Source: Sphingomonas anseongensis
GTDB taxonomy: Bacteria; Pseudomonadota; Alphaproteobacteria; Sphingomonadales; Sphingomonadaceae
Assembly: GCF_023516495.1 (NCBI RefSeq)
Contig: NZ_JAMGBC010000001.1
Span: forward strand, 2,070,501-2,134,500
DNA: 64,000 bases
Direction: 5' to 3'
Within the stretch, counting starts at the first letter, position 1; every line of letters begins with the position of its first letter. Of the stretch, positions 28,901 through 36,565 are shown piece after piece. A program made the translations under genes and the position numbers. The notes beneath the pieces were generated by a model. That model was given only the letters and a program-made list of their open reading frames with translations. It was not told the origin of the DNA and made no database searches.

Positions 28901-28981
28901 GACGGAACGACGATCCTTGCGACCGCCGCTTGCCCGGCACCTCCGCCACCGCCGCCGGCGGCTCCGGAGCGCGGCAAGTAA
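25913..28981 (+). CDS. TonB-dependent outer-membrane receptor with extra C-terminal tail
   Basis: 1022-residue outer-membrane importer. Signal peptide ends near ALYAQQ-type sequence (LYAQQS), a Pro/Gly-rich stretch, a TonB-box-like DIVVTATRR, plug domain (QLNQLSPSLLVSS..., RGPQGTLFGRNTSAGLISIIT) and a large 22-strand barrel. The barrel ends as expected at FGITFRAAF (Phe968). Beyond it are 54 residues with two six-Pro runs around CADGTTILATAAC, a form otherwise seen in OmpA-type linkers of sphingomonads. The substrate is unknown. A strong terminator follows directly. Confidence 0.9.
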   Translation: MRKSVWLLSAALIAVPAPLYAQQSDPGQPTNPSGPSGDAQVNPPNTAEQGAVKTTDVGQQPVDSSDIVVTATRRNQALSDVPIAVSAVTAENLRNSGASDIRQLNQLSPSLLVSSTSSEGGAAVARIRGVGTVGDNPGLEGSVGIFVDGVYRARAGMALTELGPLERVEVLRGPQGTLFGRNTSAGLISIITAQPRFDPEISGAITVGNYDDRRAEASVTGPLSDTVAARIDGVWLKRDGFVKDVISGRDVNDRNRWLLRGQVLFQPNDNITDRIIADYTHRREECCAAPYLPAHDFVAGIGEQPSTIAAIERGLGAIIEDNPFRRRVSITPGRDYDSDVDDWGLSNEFDYDFGGAALTSITAYRFNKYTRGQDADFNNLDILFRASDGNSFNRFNTFTQELRLNGKAFDNRLDWLVGGYFADEKLKVKDNLAYGNDYARYANCLVAANFAASPLVPDSIVAPGVSPTCFNTAVAAGTRAGLEALFLANAGNPAAQQAIAAQIGALSAFARLPNDAFVPTNFAGAPFTDSGFTNIAFGALGPASLNGNALSDVWNQKSTNWALFTHNIFSVTSTVDLTVGARFTHERKRLNGNLSDTNLLCGFYSNFVPSLQTLPCVNPTVGPAGFAISDSRSENKLSGTAVLSWKPTPEILTYASYSRGYKAGGFNLDRSALTRANGNGAVCVAAGQPGCGGVIASGADLQFKPETNDALELGAKYNGRGFDVNVAVFHQLFSNFQLNTFNGLNFVVENINACKNDLNGADTDNSPATGACTGGTKAGVRSQGFELEAFTRPMRYLDLNAGVTYADTKYRHNLVGANGQPLTNALFQLPGRRVSNSNLWTLTGAAAWTPPIPGTGLSALVYADARHMSGLNTGSDLDIEKTQGSFTVVNGRVGIRGPGNSWSVELWAQNLFDEKFEQVAFDAPIQGTCTQRGAEAGFCSPTPNRSTALYGSFLGEPRTFGITFRAAFSPRRAPAAAYVAPPPPPPAEAPATQVCADGTTILATAACPAPPPPPPAAPERGK

Positions 28982-29005
28982 CGCCGCGGATCGGTCGAAC
29001 TACAA

Positions 29006-29040
29006 GGGGCCTCGGCGGAAACGCCGGGGCCTTTTTCTTT
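29006..29040 (+). terminator. Rho-independent terminator after TonB receptor
   Basis: Stem GGCCTCGGCG (29008-29017), GAAA tetraloop, and CGCCGGGGCC (29022-29031) pair with a single T-G wobble, followed by TTTTTCTTTT. It is 25 bases after the receptor stop and runs up to the stop of the convergent adenosine kinase gene. Confidence 0.92.
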
Positions 29041-30035
29041 TAGGAGACGAGCGGGCCGGCCAGCGCCACAAGGTCGAGCTCCGGCCGGGCGCCATAATGC
29101 TGGATTACCTCGCTTGCCGCGATCGCGCCCAGCCGCAGCGAATCCTCCAGCGACCGTCCGAGCGCCTGCCCGGCAAGGAAGCCCGCCGCGAACAGGTCAC
29201 CGGCTCCGGTCGTGTCGACCAGCCGCTCGATCGGCTCCGCGGGGACGTCGACGCGCTTGCCGTCGCGAAGAGCCAGAGCGCCGTGCTCGCTTCGGGTGAC
29301 GACAAGCGTCGGCACCTTGCCGGCGAATGCAGAGAGAGCCGAGTTGAGGTCGGTCGCCTGCGCAAGATGAAGGAACTCGCCCTCGTTGGCGAACAATATG
29401 TCGATGCTTCCGCTGTTGATCAGCCGGAGGAAGTCGTCACGGTGGCGCTCGACGACGAACCCGTCCGATAAGGTGAAGGCGACGCTCGTTCCCGCTGATC
29501 GGGCGATAGCGATGGCCGCTTCCATCGCGGCACGCGGCTCCGCCGGGTCCCACAGATAGCCTTCGAGATAGAGGATCTTGGCGCTCGAGATCCGCTCTTC
29601 CGTCACCGCCGACCTGTCGAGCCGCTGGGCGGCTCCGAGGAAGGTGCTCATCGTCCGCTGAGCGTCCGGAGTGACAAGGATCAGGCAGCGCGCAGTGGGG
29701 CCCGCGTCGCTCTTCGGTGGAGTGGCGAAATCGACCCCGAGCGCCCGAATGTCGTGGCTGAAGATCTGCCCGAGCTCGTCGTCGCCAAGCTGGCCGATGA
29801 AAGCCGTCCTAAGCCCCAAGGCCGCCAGCCCGGCGACGGTGTTGGCAGCCGATCCGCCGCTAAGCTCGCGCCCGGGCCCCATTGCCCCATAGAGCCGCTC
29901 CGCCTCATCGGCGTCGATCAGGCGCATCCCGCCCTTGTCGAGCCCGTTCGCTTGAAGGAAGCCGTCATCGGCGTCGGCAATCACGTCGACGATCGCATTG
30001 CCGATCGCCAGCACATCCAGGGTCTTTTCGGTCAT
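29040..30035 (-). CDS. Adenosine kinase-like PfkB sugar kinase
   Basis: Phosphorylates a nucleoside or sugar, most likely adenosine to AMP. 331 residues with PfkB signatures: the N-terminal GNAIVDVIADADDGFL and GGSAANTVAGLAALG and the C-terminal DTTGAGDLFAAGFLAGQ with catalytic Asp. The GNAIVDV/N-terminus and NEGEF segment are like alphaproteobacterial adenosine kinases. The start at 30035 (MTEKTLDVLAIG) fits the family; the frame continues upstream without similarity. Confidence 0.85.
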   Translation of the reverse strand: MTEKTLDVLAIGNAIVDVIADADDGFLQANGLDKGGMRLIDADEAERLYGAMGPGRELSGGSAANTVAGLAALGLRTAFIGQLGDDELGQIFSHDIRALGVDFATPPKSDAGPTARCLILVTPDAQRTMSTFLGAAQRLDRSAVTEERISSAKILYLEGYLWDPAEPRAAMEAAIAIARSAGTSVAFTLSDGFVVERHRDDFLRLINSGSIDILFANEGEFLHLAQATDLNSALSAFAGKVPTLVVTRSEHGALALRDGKRVDVPAEPIERLVDTTGAGDLFAAGFLAGQALGRSLEDSLRLGAIAASEVIQHYGARPELDLVALAGPLVS

Positions 30036-30106
30036 TTCGGCGCGGTAGCGGGCAAGGTGGCGGCTAGCAACTTGCGCAGTGCGCGGCGTCTCGGCATGCA
30101 GTGGGC

Positions 30107-30454
30107 ATGCGCAGATTTTTCGCCGTTTCGACACTGGTATTCCTCGCAGGCTGCGCCACGCGCCCGGTCGCGGTGCCCACGCCCGCCACTCCGGCCGAGC
30201 GGCCGTCGGAAGAGCATGGCGCGCTGATCGGGATGACGGCCGACGATCTGGTCCGAAAGTTCGGTACGCCCGCGCTCCAGGTTCGCGAGGGCGACAGCCT
30301 CAAGCTCCAGTTCCGCAATCCGCAATGCGTGCTCGACGCCTACCTCTATCCAGGCGGCGGCGCGGCCTATCGTGTCGCCCATGTCGACACGCGCACCCGC
30401 GCGCTGGCACCGATCGATCAGGGGACGTGCGCTACGTCGCTTCAGCTTCGCTGA
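30107..30454 (+). CDS. Small lipoprotein with SmpA/OmlA-like segment
   Basis: 115 residues. Signal peptide ends in lipobox VFLAGC, and the mature part has LIGMTADDLVRKFGTPALQVREGDSLKLQF, similar to the BamE/OmlA-type repeat unit, then a C-terminal strand region with a Cys pair (NPQCVLDAYLYPGG and GTCATSL). Outer-membrane lipoprotein of unknown function. GTG at 30101 would add two residues. Overlaps the convergent queG by 23 bp. Confidence 0.72.
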   Translation: MRRFFAVSTLVFLAGCATRPVAVPTPATPAERPSEEHGALIGMTADDLVRKFGTPALQVREGDSLKLQFRNPQCVLDAYLYPGGGAAYRVAHVDTRTRALAPIDQGTCATSLQLR

Positions 30455-31487
30455 GCTCCGACAGAGCCCACCGCGCAGCTTCGGAAATGACGGGGTCCGG
30501 GTCCGCCACATGCGGCTCGATCGAAGGAATCAGCGAGGGGTCGCGGCTGTTGCCCGCGGCGATCAGGCAGTTGCGGATCATCCGCTTCACGCCGATCCGC
30601 TTGATCGGCGAGCCGGAGAATTTCGCGCGGAAGGCGGCGTCGTCGAGGGCGAGCAGGGCTTCCAGCCTCGGCGCCTTGAGTTCTTCGCGCGCCACGAAGG
30701 CGCGGTTCGCCGCCGCTGAATCGGCAAAGCGGTTCCACGGGCAGACCGCCAGGCAATCGTCGCACCCATAGATACGGTTGCCGATTGGGCGCCGAAATTC
30801 CTCCGGGATCGGACCCTTATGCTCGATCGTCAGGTAGGAAATGCACTTGCGGGCATCGATCCGGCGGGCGCCGTCGAACGCGCCGGTCGGGCAGACGTCG
30901 AGGCAGCGGGTACAGGTTCCGCACGTATCGGCCGCCGGGGAATCCGGTTCGATGTCCAGGCTCGTGAGGATGATCCCCAGGAACAGCCAGCTCCCGTGCT
31001 GCCTCGACACCAGATTGGTGTGCTTGCCTTGCCAGCCGATTCCGGACGCTGCGGAAAGCGGCTTTTCCATAACCGGCGCAGTGTCGACGAAAACCTTGAG
31101 CTTGCCGCCTTCGCGCTCGACCAGCCAGCGGGCGAGCGCCTTGAGCGCCTTCTTCACGGTGTCGTGATAATCGCGGCCCTGCGCGTAGACCGAGATTCTG
31201 CCCACGGAGCCATCGCCCGCAAGCGCCAGCGGATCGCTTTCAGGCGCATAGCTCATCGCCAGCGCGATGGCGGATTTTGCCTCCGGCCAAAGCGCGGTGG
31301 GCGCAACGCGATGGTGAGCCCGCGCCTCGAACCACTCCATGCTTCCGTGGCGGCCGTCCTCGATCCAGCGCATCAGGTTCGCGCCATGCTCGTCGTGGCC
31401 GGACGCGCTTGCGAAGCCGCACGCGACGAAGCCGAGCTGCTCCGCCTCGGTCCGTATTGCTTCCTTGATGCCTTCGCCTCTATCCAC
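30432..31487 (-). CDS. queG: Epoxyqueuosine reductase
   Basis: Last step of queuosine synthesis: reduces epoxyqueuosine to queuosine in tRNA using cobalamin and two 4Fe-4S clusters. 351 residues with two ferredoxin-type Cys clusters (CGTCTRCLDVCPTGAF and CDDCLAVCPWNRF) and the C-terminal HEAT-like repeat region. It starts at a GTG (31487, VDRGEGIKEAI) because no ATG lies at the right place. Confidence 0.95.
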   Translation of the reverse strand: MDRGEGIKEAIRTEAEQLGFVACGFASASGHDEHGANLMRWIEDGRHGSMEWFEARAHHRVAPTALWPEAKSAIALAMSYAPESDPLALAGDGSVGRISVYAQGRDYHDTVKKALKALARWLVEREGGKLKVFVDTAPVMEKPLSAASGIGWQGKHTNLVSRQHGSWLFLGIILTSLDIEPDSPAADTCGTCTRCLDVCPTGAFDGARRIDARKCISYLTIEHKGPIPEEFRRPIGNRIYGCDDCLAVCPWNRFADSAAANRAFVAREELKAPRLEALLALDDAAFRAKFSGSPIKRIGVKRMIRNCLIAAGNSRDPSLIPSIEPHVADPDPVISEAARWALSELSEAEAT

Positions 31488-31531
31488 TTGCCCGCAATAC
31501 TCTGGTCGGCTCGTTTCTCTAGGGAATTCCG

Positions 31532-32491
31532 GTGCTTCGTCAGGTTGGGAACGATCGACAGGATTCCGCGACCGCGGTCGAGGCGCGCAACCTGGTCAAG
31601 GATTTCGGCGATACCCGGGCGGTCGACGGAGTCAGCCTCGCCGTCCCGACCGGCTCGATCTACGGGCTTCTCGGCCCCAACGGCGCGGGCAAGACCACTA
31701 CTTTAAGGATGCTCCTCGGGATCATCGACCCTTCAAGCGGTACCCGCAAGGTTCTGGGTCGCGACCGGCCGCTCGAGGCGGCACGCGAGATCGGCTACCT
31801 TCCGGAAGAGCGCGGTCTCTACCCGGCCATGCACTGTCGCGAGGCCATCGCCTTCATGGGTGCATTGCGTGGAGTGCCGCTCGGCGAGGGCCGGCGGCGC
31901 GCCGACGCGCTGATGGAAGAGCATGGTCTCGGCAAATGGGCGAAGAAGCCGATCCGCACATTGTCCAAAGGGATGGCGCAGACGGTCCAGCTGCTTGGCA
32001 CGATCATCCACAAGCCACGGCTGCTCGTCCTGGACGAGCCGTTCGCCGGCCTGGATGCGATCAACCAGGCCCGACTGGAGGAATTGATCCGGCGCGAGGC
32101 ACGTGGCGGCGTCACGGTAATCTTCTCGACGCATGTCATCGCCCACGCCGAGCGGCTGTGCGAGCGGATCGCTATCATCGCCAAGGGCAAAGTCGCGTTC
32201 GAAGGGGCGGTGGACGAAGCGAGGGAAACTCTTCGCCCCATCGTTCGGCTCCGCACGCGCAACGAGGACGGGCCATGGCGGCGTGCTATCCCGGCCGGCT
32301 CCCGGCGCGAAGGACGCGAATGGGTGTTCGAGCTTCCCGCCAGCGGCCCAGAGCCCTTGCTCAAGGCGCTGATCGACGGCGAGGCAGGGATCGAGACTTT
32401 GGCGATCGAGCGGCCGGGCTTGCATGACGCCTTCGTCGCCATCGCCGGGCCCAAGGCGGCCGCGGCAATGAACGAAGAGGCTCCGGAATGA
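31532..32491 (+). CDS. ABC transporter ATP-binding protein (NatA/YhaQ-like)
   Basis: 319-residue ATPase of a two-gene exporter. Walker A LGPNGAGKTTT, signature LSKGMAQTVQLLGT (the LSKGM form seen in the YhaQ group instead of LSGGQ), Walker B LLVLDEPFAGLD, and a DUF4162-type C-terminal domain (IAKGKVAFEGAVDEARE...). GTG start at 31532 with AGGGA 6 bases upstream. Followed by its permease with an ATGA overlap. Confidence 0.88.
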   Translation: MLRQVGNDRQDSATAVEARNLVKDFGDTRAVDGVSLAVPTGSIYGLLGPNGAGKTTTLRMLLGIIDPSSGTRKVLGRDRPLEAAREIGYLPEERGLYPAMHCREAIAFMGALRGVPLGEGRRRADALMEEHGLGKWAKKPIRTLSKGMAQTVQLLGTIIHKPRLLVLDEPFAGLDAINQARLEELIRREARGGVTVIFSTHVIAHAERLCERIAIIAKGKVAFEGAVDEARETLRPIVRLRTRNEDGPWRRAIPAGSRREGREWVFELPASGPEPLLKALIDGEAGIETLAIERPGLHDAFVAIAGPKAAAAMNEEAPE

Positions 32492-33684
32492 CCCGCCTTT
32501 TCCGTTCCGCCTGGGTCGTCGGCCGCCGTGATTTTACCGCCACGGTGGTGTCGAAGGCCTTCATCTTCTTCCTCATCGGGCCGCTGTTCCCGGTCCTGCT
32601 CGGGGCGATGTTCGGCGGCATCGGCGCCCGTGTCGCAAGCCACGCCGAGCAGTCGCGGATCGCAGTCGTCGCTTCGCAGGCGGAGTTCGAACGGCTGATG
32701 TCGGCACGTCCGCAGCTGGCCCAAGCGTTGGGTGGGCGGCCGACGCTCGAGCTCATCGGAGTCACGCCCCAGGCCGACGTGGACCGGCAAACGAAGGAGC
32801 TGCTTGCGTCCAAGGACCACTCGGTGGTCGCCGTTCTCACCGGAGTGCCGGACAGGCCACACCTGAGCGGAGGGGTAGATTCCGATGGCAGCATAGCCGG
32901 CCAGGTCGCGCTTCTTCTCACCGCGGCGAAAGCTTCGGAAGGCGAAGCTCAGCTCACCGTCACGTCGACCGAGCGCTCGACCGGATCGATCGACCGGTCG
33001 CGGTCGATCACCGCCCAGATCGGCCAGATGATCCTGTTCTTCCTGACCATCATCCTCGCCGGCATGACGCTTTCGCAGCTGATCGAGGAAAAATCGAACA
33101 AGGTGATAGAAGTGCTCGCCGCGGCGGTTCCGATCGAGGCCATCTTCGTCGGCAAGCTGTTCGCGATGCTCGCGGCGTCGATCGTCGGCATCGTCGTCTG
33201 GGTGTCCGTGGGAGTCGCAGCCATGTCGATGCTGATGCAAGGCGGCGGCCAGACGATCCCGACTCCCGCTGTCGGCTCGGCCGCTTTCCTGGTGCTCACC
33301 ATCGTCTATTTCGCGATGAACTACCTGCTTCTCGGCTCGGTGTTCCTAAGCATCGGAGCGCAGGCGTCGACCGTGCGCGAGGTCCAGACCCTGTCCATGC
33401 CGGTGACGGTGGCGCAGGTGCTGATCTTCGGTTTCGCCTCCTTCGCGATCGGTTCGCCCGACTCGCCGGTTGCCATTGCCGGAGCGCTATTCCCGCTGTC
33501 CTCGCCGCTGGTGATGGTGGCTCGAGCGGCTGAGAGGCCGGAGCTGTGGCCGCACCTTCTCGCAATCGTCTGGCAGGCGGTGTGGATCGGGATCGTGGTG
33601 TGGGTGTCGGCCGGGCTGTTCCGGCGCACGGTGCTCAAGTCCGGGCCGGTGAAGCGCCGCTGGTGGAAGCGGGCGGCCGCCTAG
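32488..33684 (+). CDS. ABC transporter permease (NatB/YhaP-like)
   Basis: 398-residue membrane partner of the ATPase upstream. One N-terminal hydrophobic segment (AFIFFLIGPLFPVLLGAMFGG), a large extracytoplasmic domain, then five C-terminal segments with the family motif QIGQMILFFLTIILAGMTLSQLIEEKSNKVIEVLAAAVPIEAIFVGKL. ABC-2-like permeases of this type act in sodium, antibiotic or lipid export; substrate unknown. The stop overlaps convergent fabI by 4 bp. Confidence 0.87.
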   Translation: MTRLFRSAWVVGRRDFTATVVSKAFIFFLIGPLFPVLLGAMFGGIGARVASHAEQSRIAVVASQAEFERLMSARPQLAQALGGRPTLELIGVTPQADVDRQTKELLASKDHSVVAVLTGVPDRPHLSGGVDSDGSIAGQVALLLTAAKASEGEAQLTVTSTERSTGSIDRSRSITAQIGQMILFFLTIILAGMTLSQLIEEKSNKVIEVLAAAVPIEAIFVGKLFAMLAASIVGIVVWVSVGVAAMSMLMQGGGQTIPTPAVGSAAFLVLTIVYFAMNYLLLGSVFLSIGAQASTVREVQTLSMPVTVAQVLIFGFASFAIGSPDSPVAIAGALFPLSSPLVMVARAAERPELWPHLLAIVWQAVWIGIVVWVSAGLFRRTVLKSGPVKRRWWKRAAA

Positions 33685-34484
33685 ACGGTTGAAATATCCG
33701 GCGCGTCCTCGGCCTTCATTCCCACGACATTGTAGCCGGCATCGACATGGTGGATTTCGCCGGTCACTCCGGAGGCGAGATCGGACAGAAGGTAGAGACC
33801 GGCGCCGCCGACGTCCTCGATCGTCACGTTGCGGCGGAGCGGCGAATTATATTCGTTCCACTTCATGATGTAGCGGAAGTCGCCGATCCCGCTCGCAGCG
33901 AGAGTCTTGATCGGACCGGCGGAAATACCGTTCACCCGGATGCCTTCGGGGCCAAGGTCCATCGCCAGATATTTGACGCTCGCCTCCAGCCCCGCCTTGG
34001 CGACTCCCATGACGTTGTAATGGGGGATGACCTTTTCTGCGCCGTAGTAAGTGAGCGTGAGGAGCGAGCCGCCAGGCTTCATCATAGGCCGCGCCCGCTG
34101 CGCGACCGCGATGAAGCTGTAGACGGAGATGTTCATCGTCAGCAGGAAGTTGTCCATCGTCGTATCGACGAACTTCCCGCGAAGCTCGTTCTTGTCCGAA
34201 AAGCCGATCGCGTGGACGACGAAGTCGAGCGTCTCCCACTTCTTGGCGAGCTGCGCGAAGCTCTCGTCGAGCGCGTCCATGCTACTGACGTCGCAATCGA
34301 GAAGCATGTTGGACCCGAGCTGCTCGGCGAGCGGACGGACCCGCTTCTCGAGCGCTTCGCCCTGGTAGGAAAAGGCGAGCTCCGCGCCCGCGTCGCCGAG
34401 CGCCTTGGCAATCCCCCAGGCCAGCGAACGGTCGTTCGCAAGGCCCATGATCAAGCCGCGCTTACCCTGCATGAGTCCGCTCAA
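33681..34484 (-). CDS. fabI: Enoyl-[acyl-carrier-protein] reductase (NADH)
   Basis: Reduces trans-2-enoyl-ACP in each fatty acid elongation round. 267-residue SDR with GLANDRSLAWGIAKAL, and the Tyr-x6-Lys active site in YYGAEKVIPHYNVMGVAKAGLE (FabI-type Tyr-Lys spacing). Directly downstream of the YihY-type gene with a 4-bp overlap, so they form one unit with the DnaJ gene. Confidence 0.95.
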   Translation of the reverse strand: MSGLMQGKRGLIMGLANDRSLAWGIAKALGDAGAELAFSYQGEALEKRVRPLAEQLGSNMLLDCDVSSMDALDESFAQLAKKWETLDFVVHAIGFSDKNELRGKFVDTTMDNFLLTMNISVYSFIAVAQRARPMMKPGGSLLTLTYYGAEKVIPHYNVMGVAKAGLEASVKYLAMDLGPEGIRVNGISAGPIKTLAASGIGDFRYIMKWNEYNSPLRRNVTIEDVGGAGLYLLSDLASGVTGEIHHVDAGYNVVGMKAEDAPDISTV

Positions 34485-35512
34485 AGCTGTGGCTCCCTCT
34501 CAAGCTCGACCGCGACGTCTTCGCCCGGCTGCGGTTCCTCGATCTCGAGCTCGTCCTTGAACGGCCCGCTGTAGATTTCGCCCTTTAGTGCAGTCGGCGC
34601 ATAATCCGCCAGCGCCGCATTCAACTCGGCCCCGATCACCACCCCCAGGCCTACGACGAAGAAGAAGAGCAGGGCGATCATGACTCCGGCCAGACTTCCG
34701 TAGGTCAGGCTGTAGCCGCCGAAGAGCCCGAGCGCGAATGGGAGCAGTTCAACGGTCGCCAACCACCAGACCGTGATCAGCAGCGCTCCGGGCCACTTCC
34801 TGCAGCCGTGCTTGCGGTAGCGCGCAGGAGTCAGGGCAAAGAACAAAGCGTAGAAAGTGATGAACAGGGTCGCGGCTGGAACGAGCCGGTAAAGGCCGAG
34901 CGTCGATGCAACTCCCTGGGCGAACGGAAACCACTCGACAATCAGATGGTGCGCCGAACTGAGCGTCACACTTGCTGCGAATGCGATCATCAGCAGCAGG
35001 ACGGCGCCGAGGATCAGGAGCATCGACCCGAACCGATATTCCCAGAAGGGCGCGCAATATCTGACGCCGTAGCAGCGGCGAAGGATGTCGCGAATGGTCT
35101 CGATGAAACTGGTCGCCGTCCACAGGCCGACGATGGCGCCGAACCAGAGTAGGGCCCCGGTGCGAACGCTGAGCACTTCATCGATCGGCTCGCGAAGCGT
35201 TGCAGCGACATTTTGGGGCAGGCGAGCGAGAACATTGGCGACGGTCAGCTGCGCGTCCTGACCCTGGCCCAGCAAATGGGCGATCGCCGCGGCGAGGATG
35301 ATGAACGGGAAAAGCGCCAGGATGGATAGATAGGCAAGGTTACCGGCGTGGATGAAGCCGTCGTTGTAAACTCCGACGGCGACACGCTTGATGACTTCCC
35401 ACGCGTAGTGGCGCGGTTTCAGTCGCCGGGCGACGTCCGGTCCGAATGCGGCGCTCGCGCTGGCCAGCCGCTTGCGCCGCTGTTCCGGAGAAAGTGGAGA
35501 AACGTCCCGCAT
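34481..35512 (-). CDS. YihY/BrkB-family inner-membrane protein
   Basis: 343-residue membrane protein with about six hydrophobic segments starting at GNLAYLSILALFPFIILAAAIAHLLG. The family motif region RYRKHGCRKWPGALLITVWW and LTYGSLAGVMIALLFFFVVGLGVVIGAELNA fit. Old annotations call it ribonuclease BN by error; the function is not known. The acidic C-terminus (DELEIEEPQPGED) is cytoplasmic. Confidence 0.88.
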   Translation of the reverse strand: MRDVSPLSPEQRRKRLASASAAFGPDVARRLKPRHYAWEVIKRVAVGVYNDGFIHAGNLAYLSILALFPFIILAAAIAHLLGQGQDAQLTVANVLARLPQNVAATLREPIDEVLSVRTGALLWFGAIVGLWTATSFIETIRDILRRCYGVRYCAPFWEYRFGSMLLILGAVLLLMIAFAASVTLSSAHHLIVEWFPFAQGVASTLGLYRLVPAATLFITFYALFFALTPARYRKHGCRKWPGALLITVWWLATVELLPFALGLFGGYSLTYGSLAGVMIALLFFFVVGLGVVIGAELNAALADYAPTALKGEIYSGPFKDELEIEEPQPGEDVAVELEREPQL

Positions 35513-36457
35513 CTAGACTCCGAGGCTGGAGCGGGGGTTGCCGCCGCCGTTCCATTTCTCGGCGAAGGATTCGAGCTCGCTGTCGCCTGCGGGAAGATCG
35601 ACTTCCAGCGTGACGAGTTCGTCGCCTCGAGCACCGGACTTGCCGGTGAAGCCCCGACCCTTGATCCGCAGCACCCGCCCCGACGAGCTGCCCTTGGGGA
35701 TGGTCATCATCACCGGCCCCTCGGGTGTCGGAACCTTCACCTTCGCCCCCAGCACCGCTTCCTTAAGCGTCACCGGTAGCCGGAGGCGGATGTCATTGCC
35801 CTCGCGTGTGAAGAAGGCGTGAGGGGCGATCGCTATGGTGACGATGGCGTCGCCCGCGCCGCCCGTCCCGGGCTCGCCCTTGCCGGGGATCCGGATCTTG
35901 GTCCCATCCTCCACACCCTTGGGAAGCTTGAGGTCGATCGTCTTGCCGTCGGCCAGCTTGATCCGCTGCGGCGCAAGCGTTGCGGCATCGACGAATGCGA
36001 CCTTCAGCCGGTAGGCGATGTCGGCGCCCTTGAGTGGTTGCTGGGCGCGTTGGCGAAAGCCGCCGAAGCGTCCAGAGCGCCCCGCGCTCGCCGCTCCGAA
36101 CAGCCCTTCGAACAGGTCGCTGAGGTCCGCGGTGTCGGCAAAATTGGTCTCGAACCCCTCGAATCCGGGAGGAGGTGCGCCAGCGGCGCCGCCCGGACGT
36201 CCGCCGTAGCCGCCACCGAACGGCATCTTGGGATTGCCTTCCTCGTCGATCTCGCCGCGGTCGTAGCGCGCCCGCTTGTCCTTGTCGGACAGCAAGTCGT
36301 AGGCCTGCGTGATCTCCCCGAAGCGCCTAGCGGCGTCAGGGTTGTCCTTGTTGCGGTCGGGATGGAGCTGCTTGGCGAGGCTTCGGTACGCCTTCTTGAT
36401 CTCGGCCTCGCTCGCGCCCCTCTTCAGCCCCAGTCTTTGGTATAGGTCCAACGCCAT
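35513..36457 (-). CDS. DnaJ/CbpA-type chaperone without zinc finger
   Basis: Co-chaperone of 314 residues: J-domain at 4-65 with HPD (KQLHPDRNK), a Gly/Phe-rich middle (PFGGGYGGRPGGAAGAPPPGFEGFE), and the two C-terminal substrate domains (LKGADIAYRLKVAFVDAATLAP... and KGRGFTGKSGARGDELVTLEVDLP). No CxxCxGxG zinc module, so closer to CbpA than DnaJ. Start at 36457 (MALDLYQRLGLK) is family-typical; it directly abuts the YihY gene. Confidence 0.93.
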   Translation of the reverse strand: MALDLYQRLGLKRGASEAEIKKAYRSLAKQLHPDRNKDNPDAARRFGEITQAYDLLSDKDKRARYDRGEIDEEGNPKMPFGGGYGGRPGGAAGAPPPGFEGFETNFADTADLSDLFEGLFGAASAGRSGRFGGFRQRAQQPLKGADIAYRLKVAFVDAATLAPQRIKLADGKTIDLKLPKGVEDGTKIRIPGKGEPGTGGAGDAIVTIAIAPHAFFTREGNDIRLRLPVTLKEAVLGAKVKVPTPEGPVMMTIPKGSSSGRVLRIKGRGFTGKSGARGDELVTLEVDLPAGDSELESFAEKWNGGGNPRSSLGV

Positions 36458-36565
36458 TGCTCGCTCGTTCACCCAGCCGAACGGAAATGTCCACCTTTGC
36501 TCGGCGGCGGAAATGGGCGAGCGAGCGATTGGCTGCAAGCCGGGCTTAGCGCTAAGGCCCTGCGC

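Noticed and set aside
31819-33240. 473-codon minus-strand frame opposite the ABC exporter genes
   Set aside because: Antisense artefact of GC-rich codons; composition dominated by Arg/Asp/Glu/Gln.
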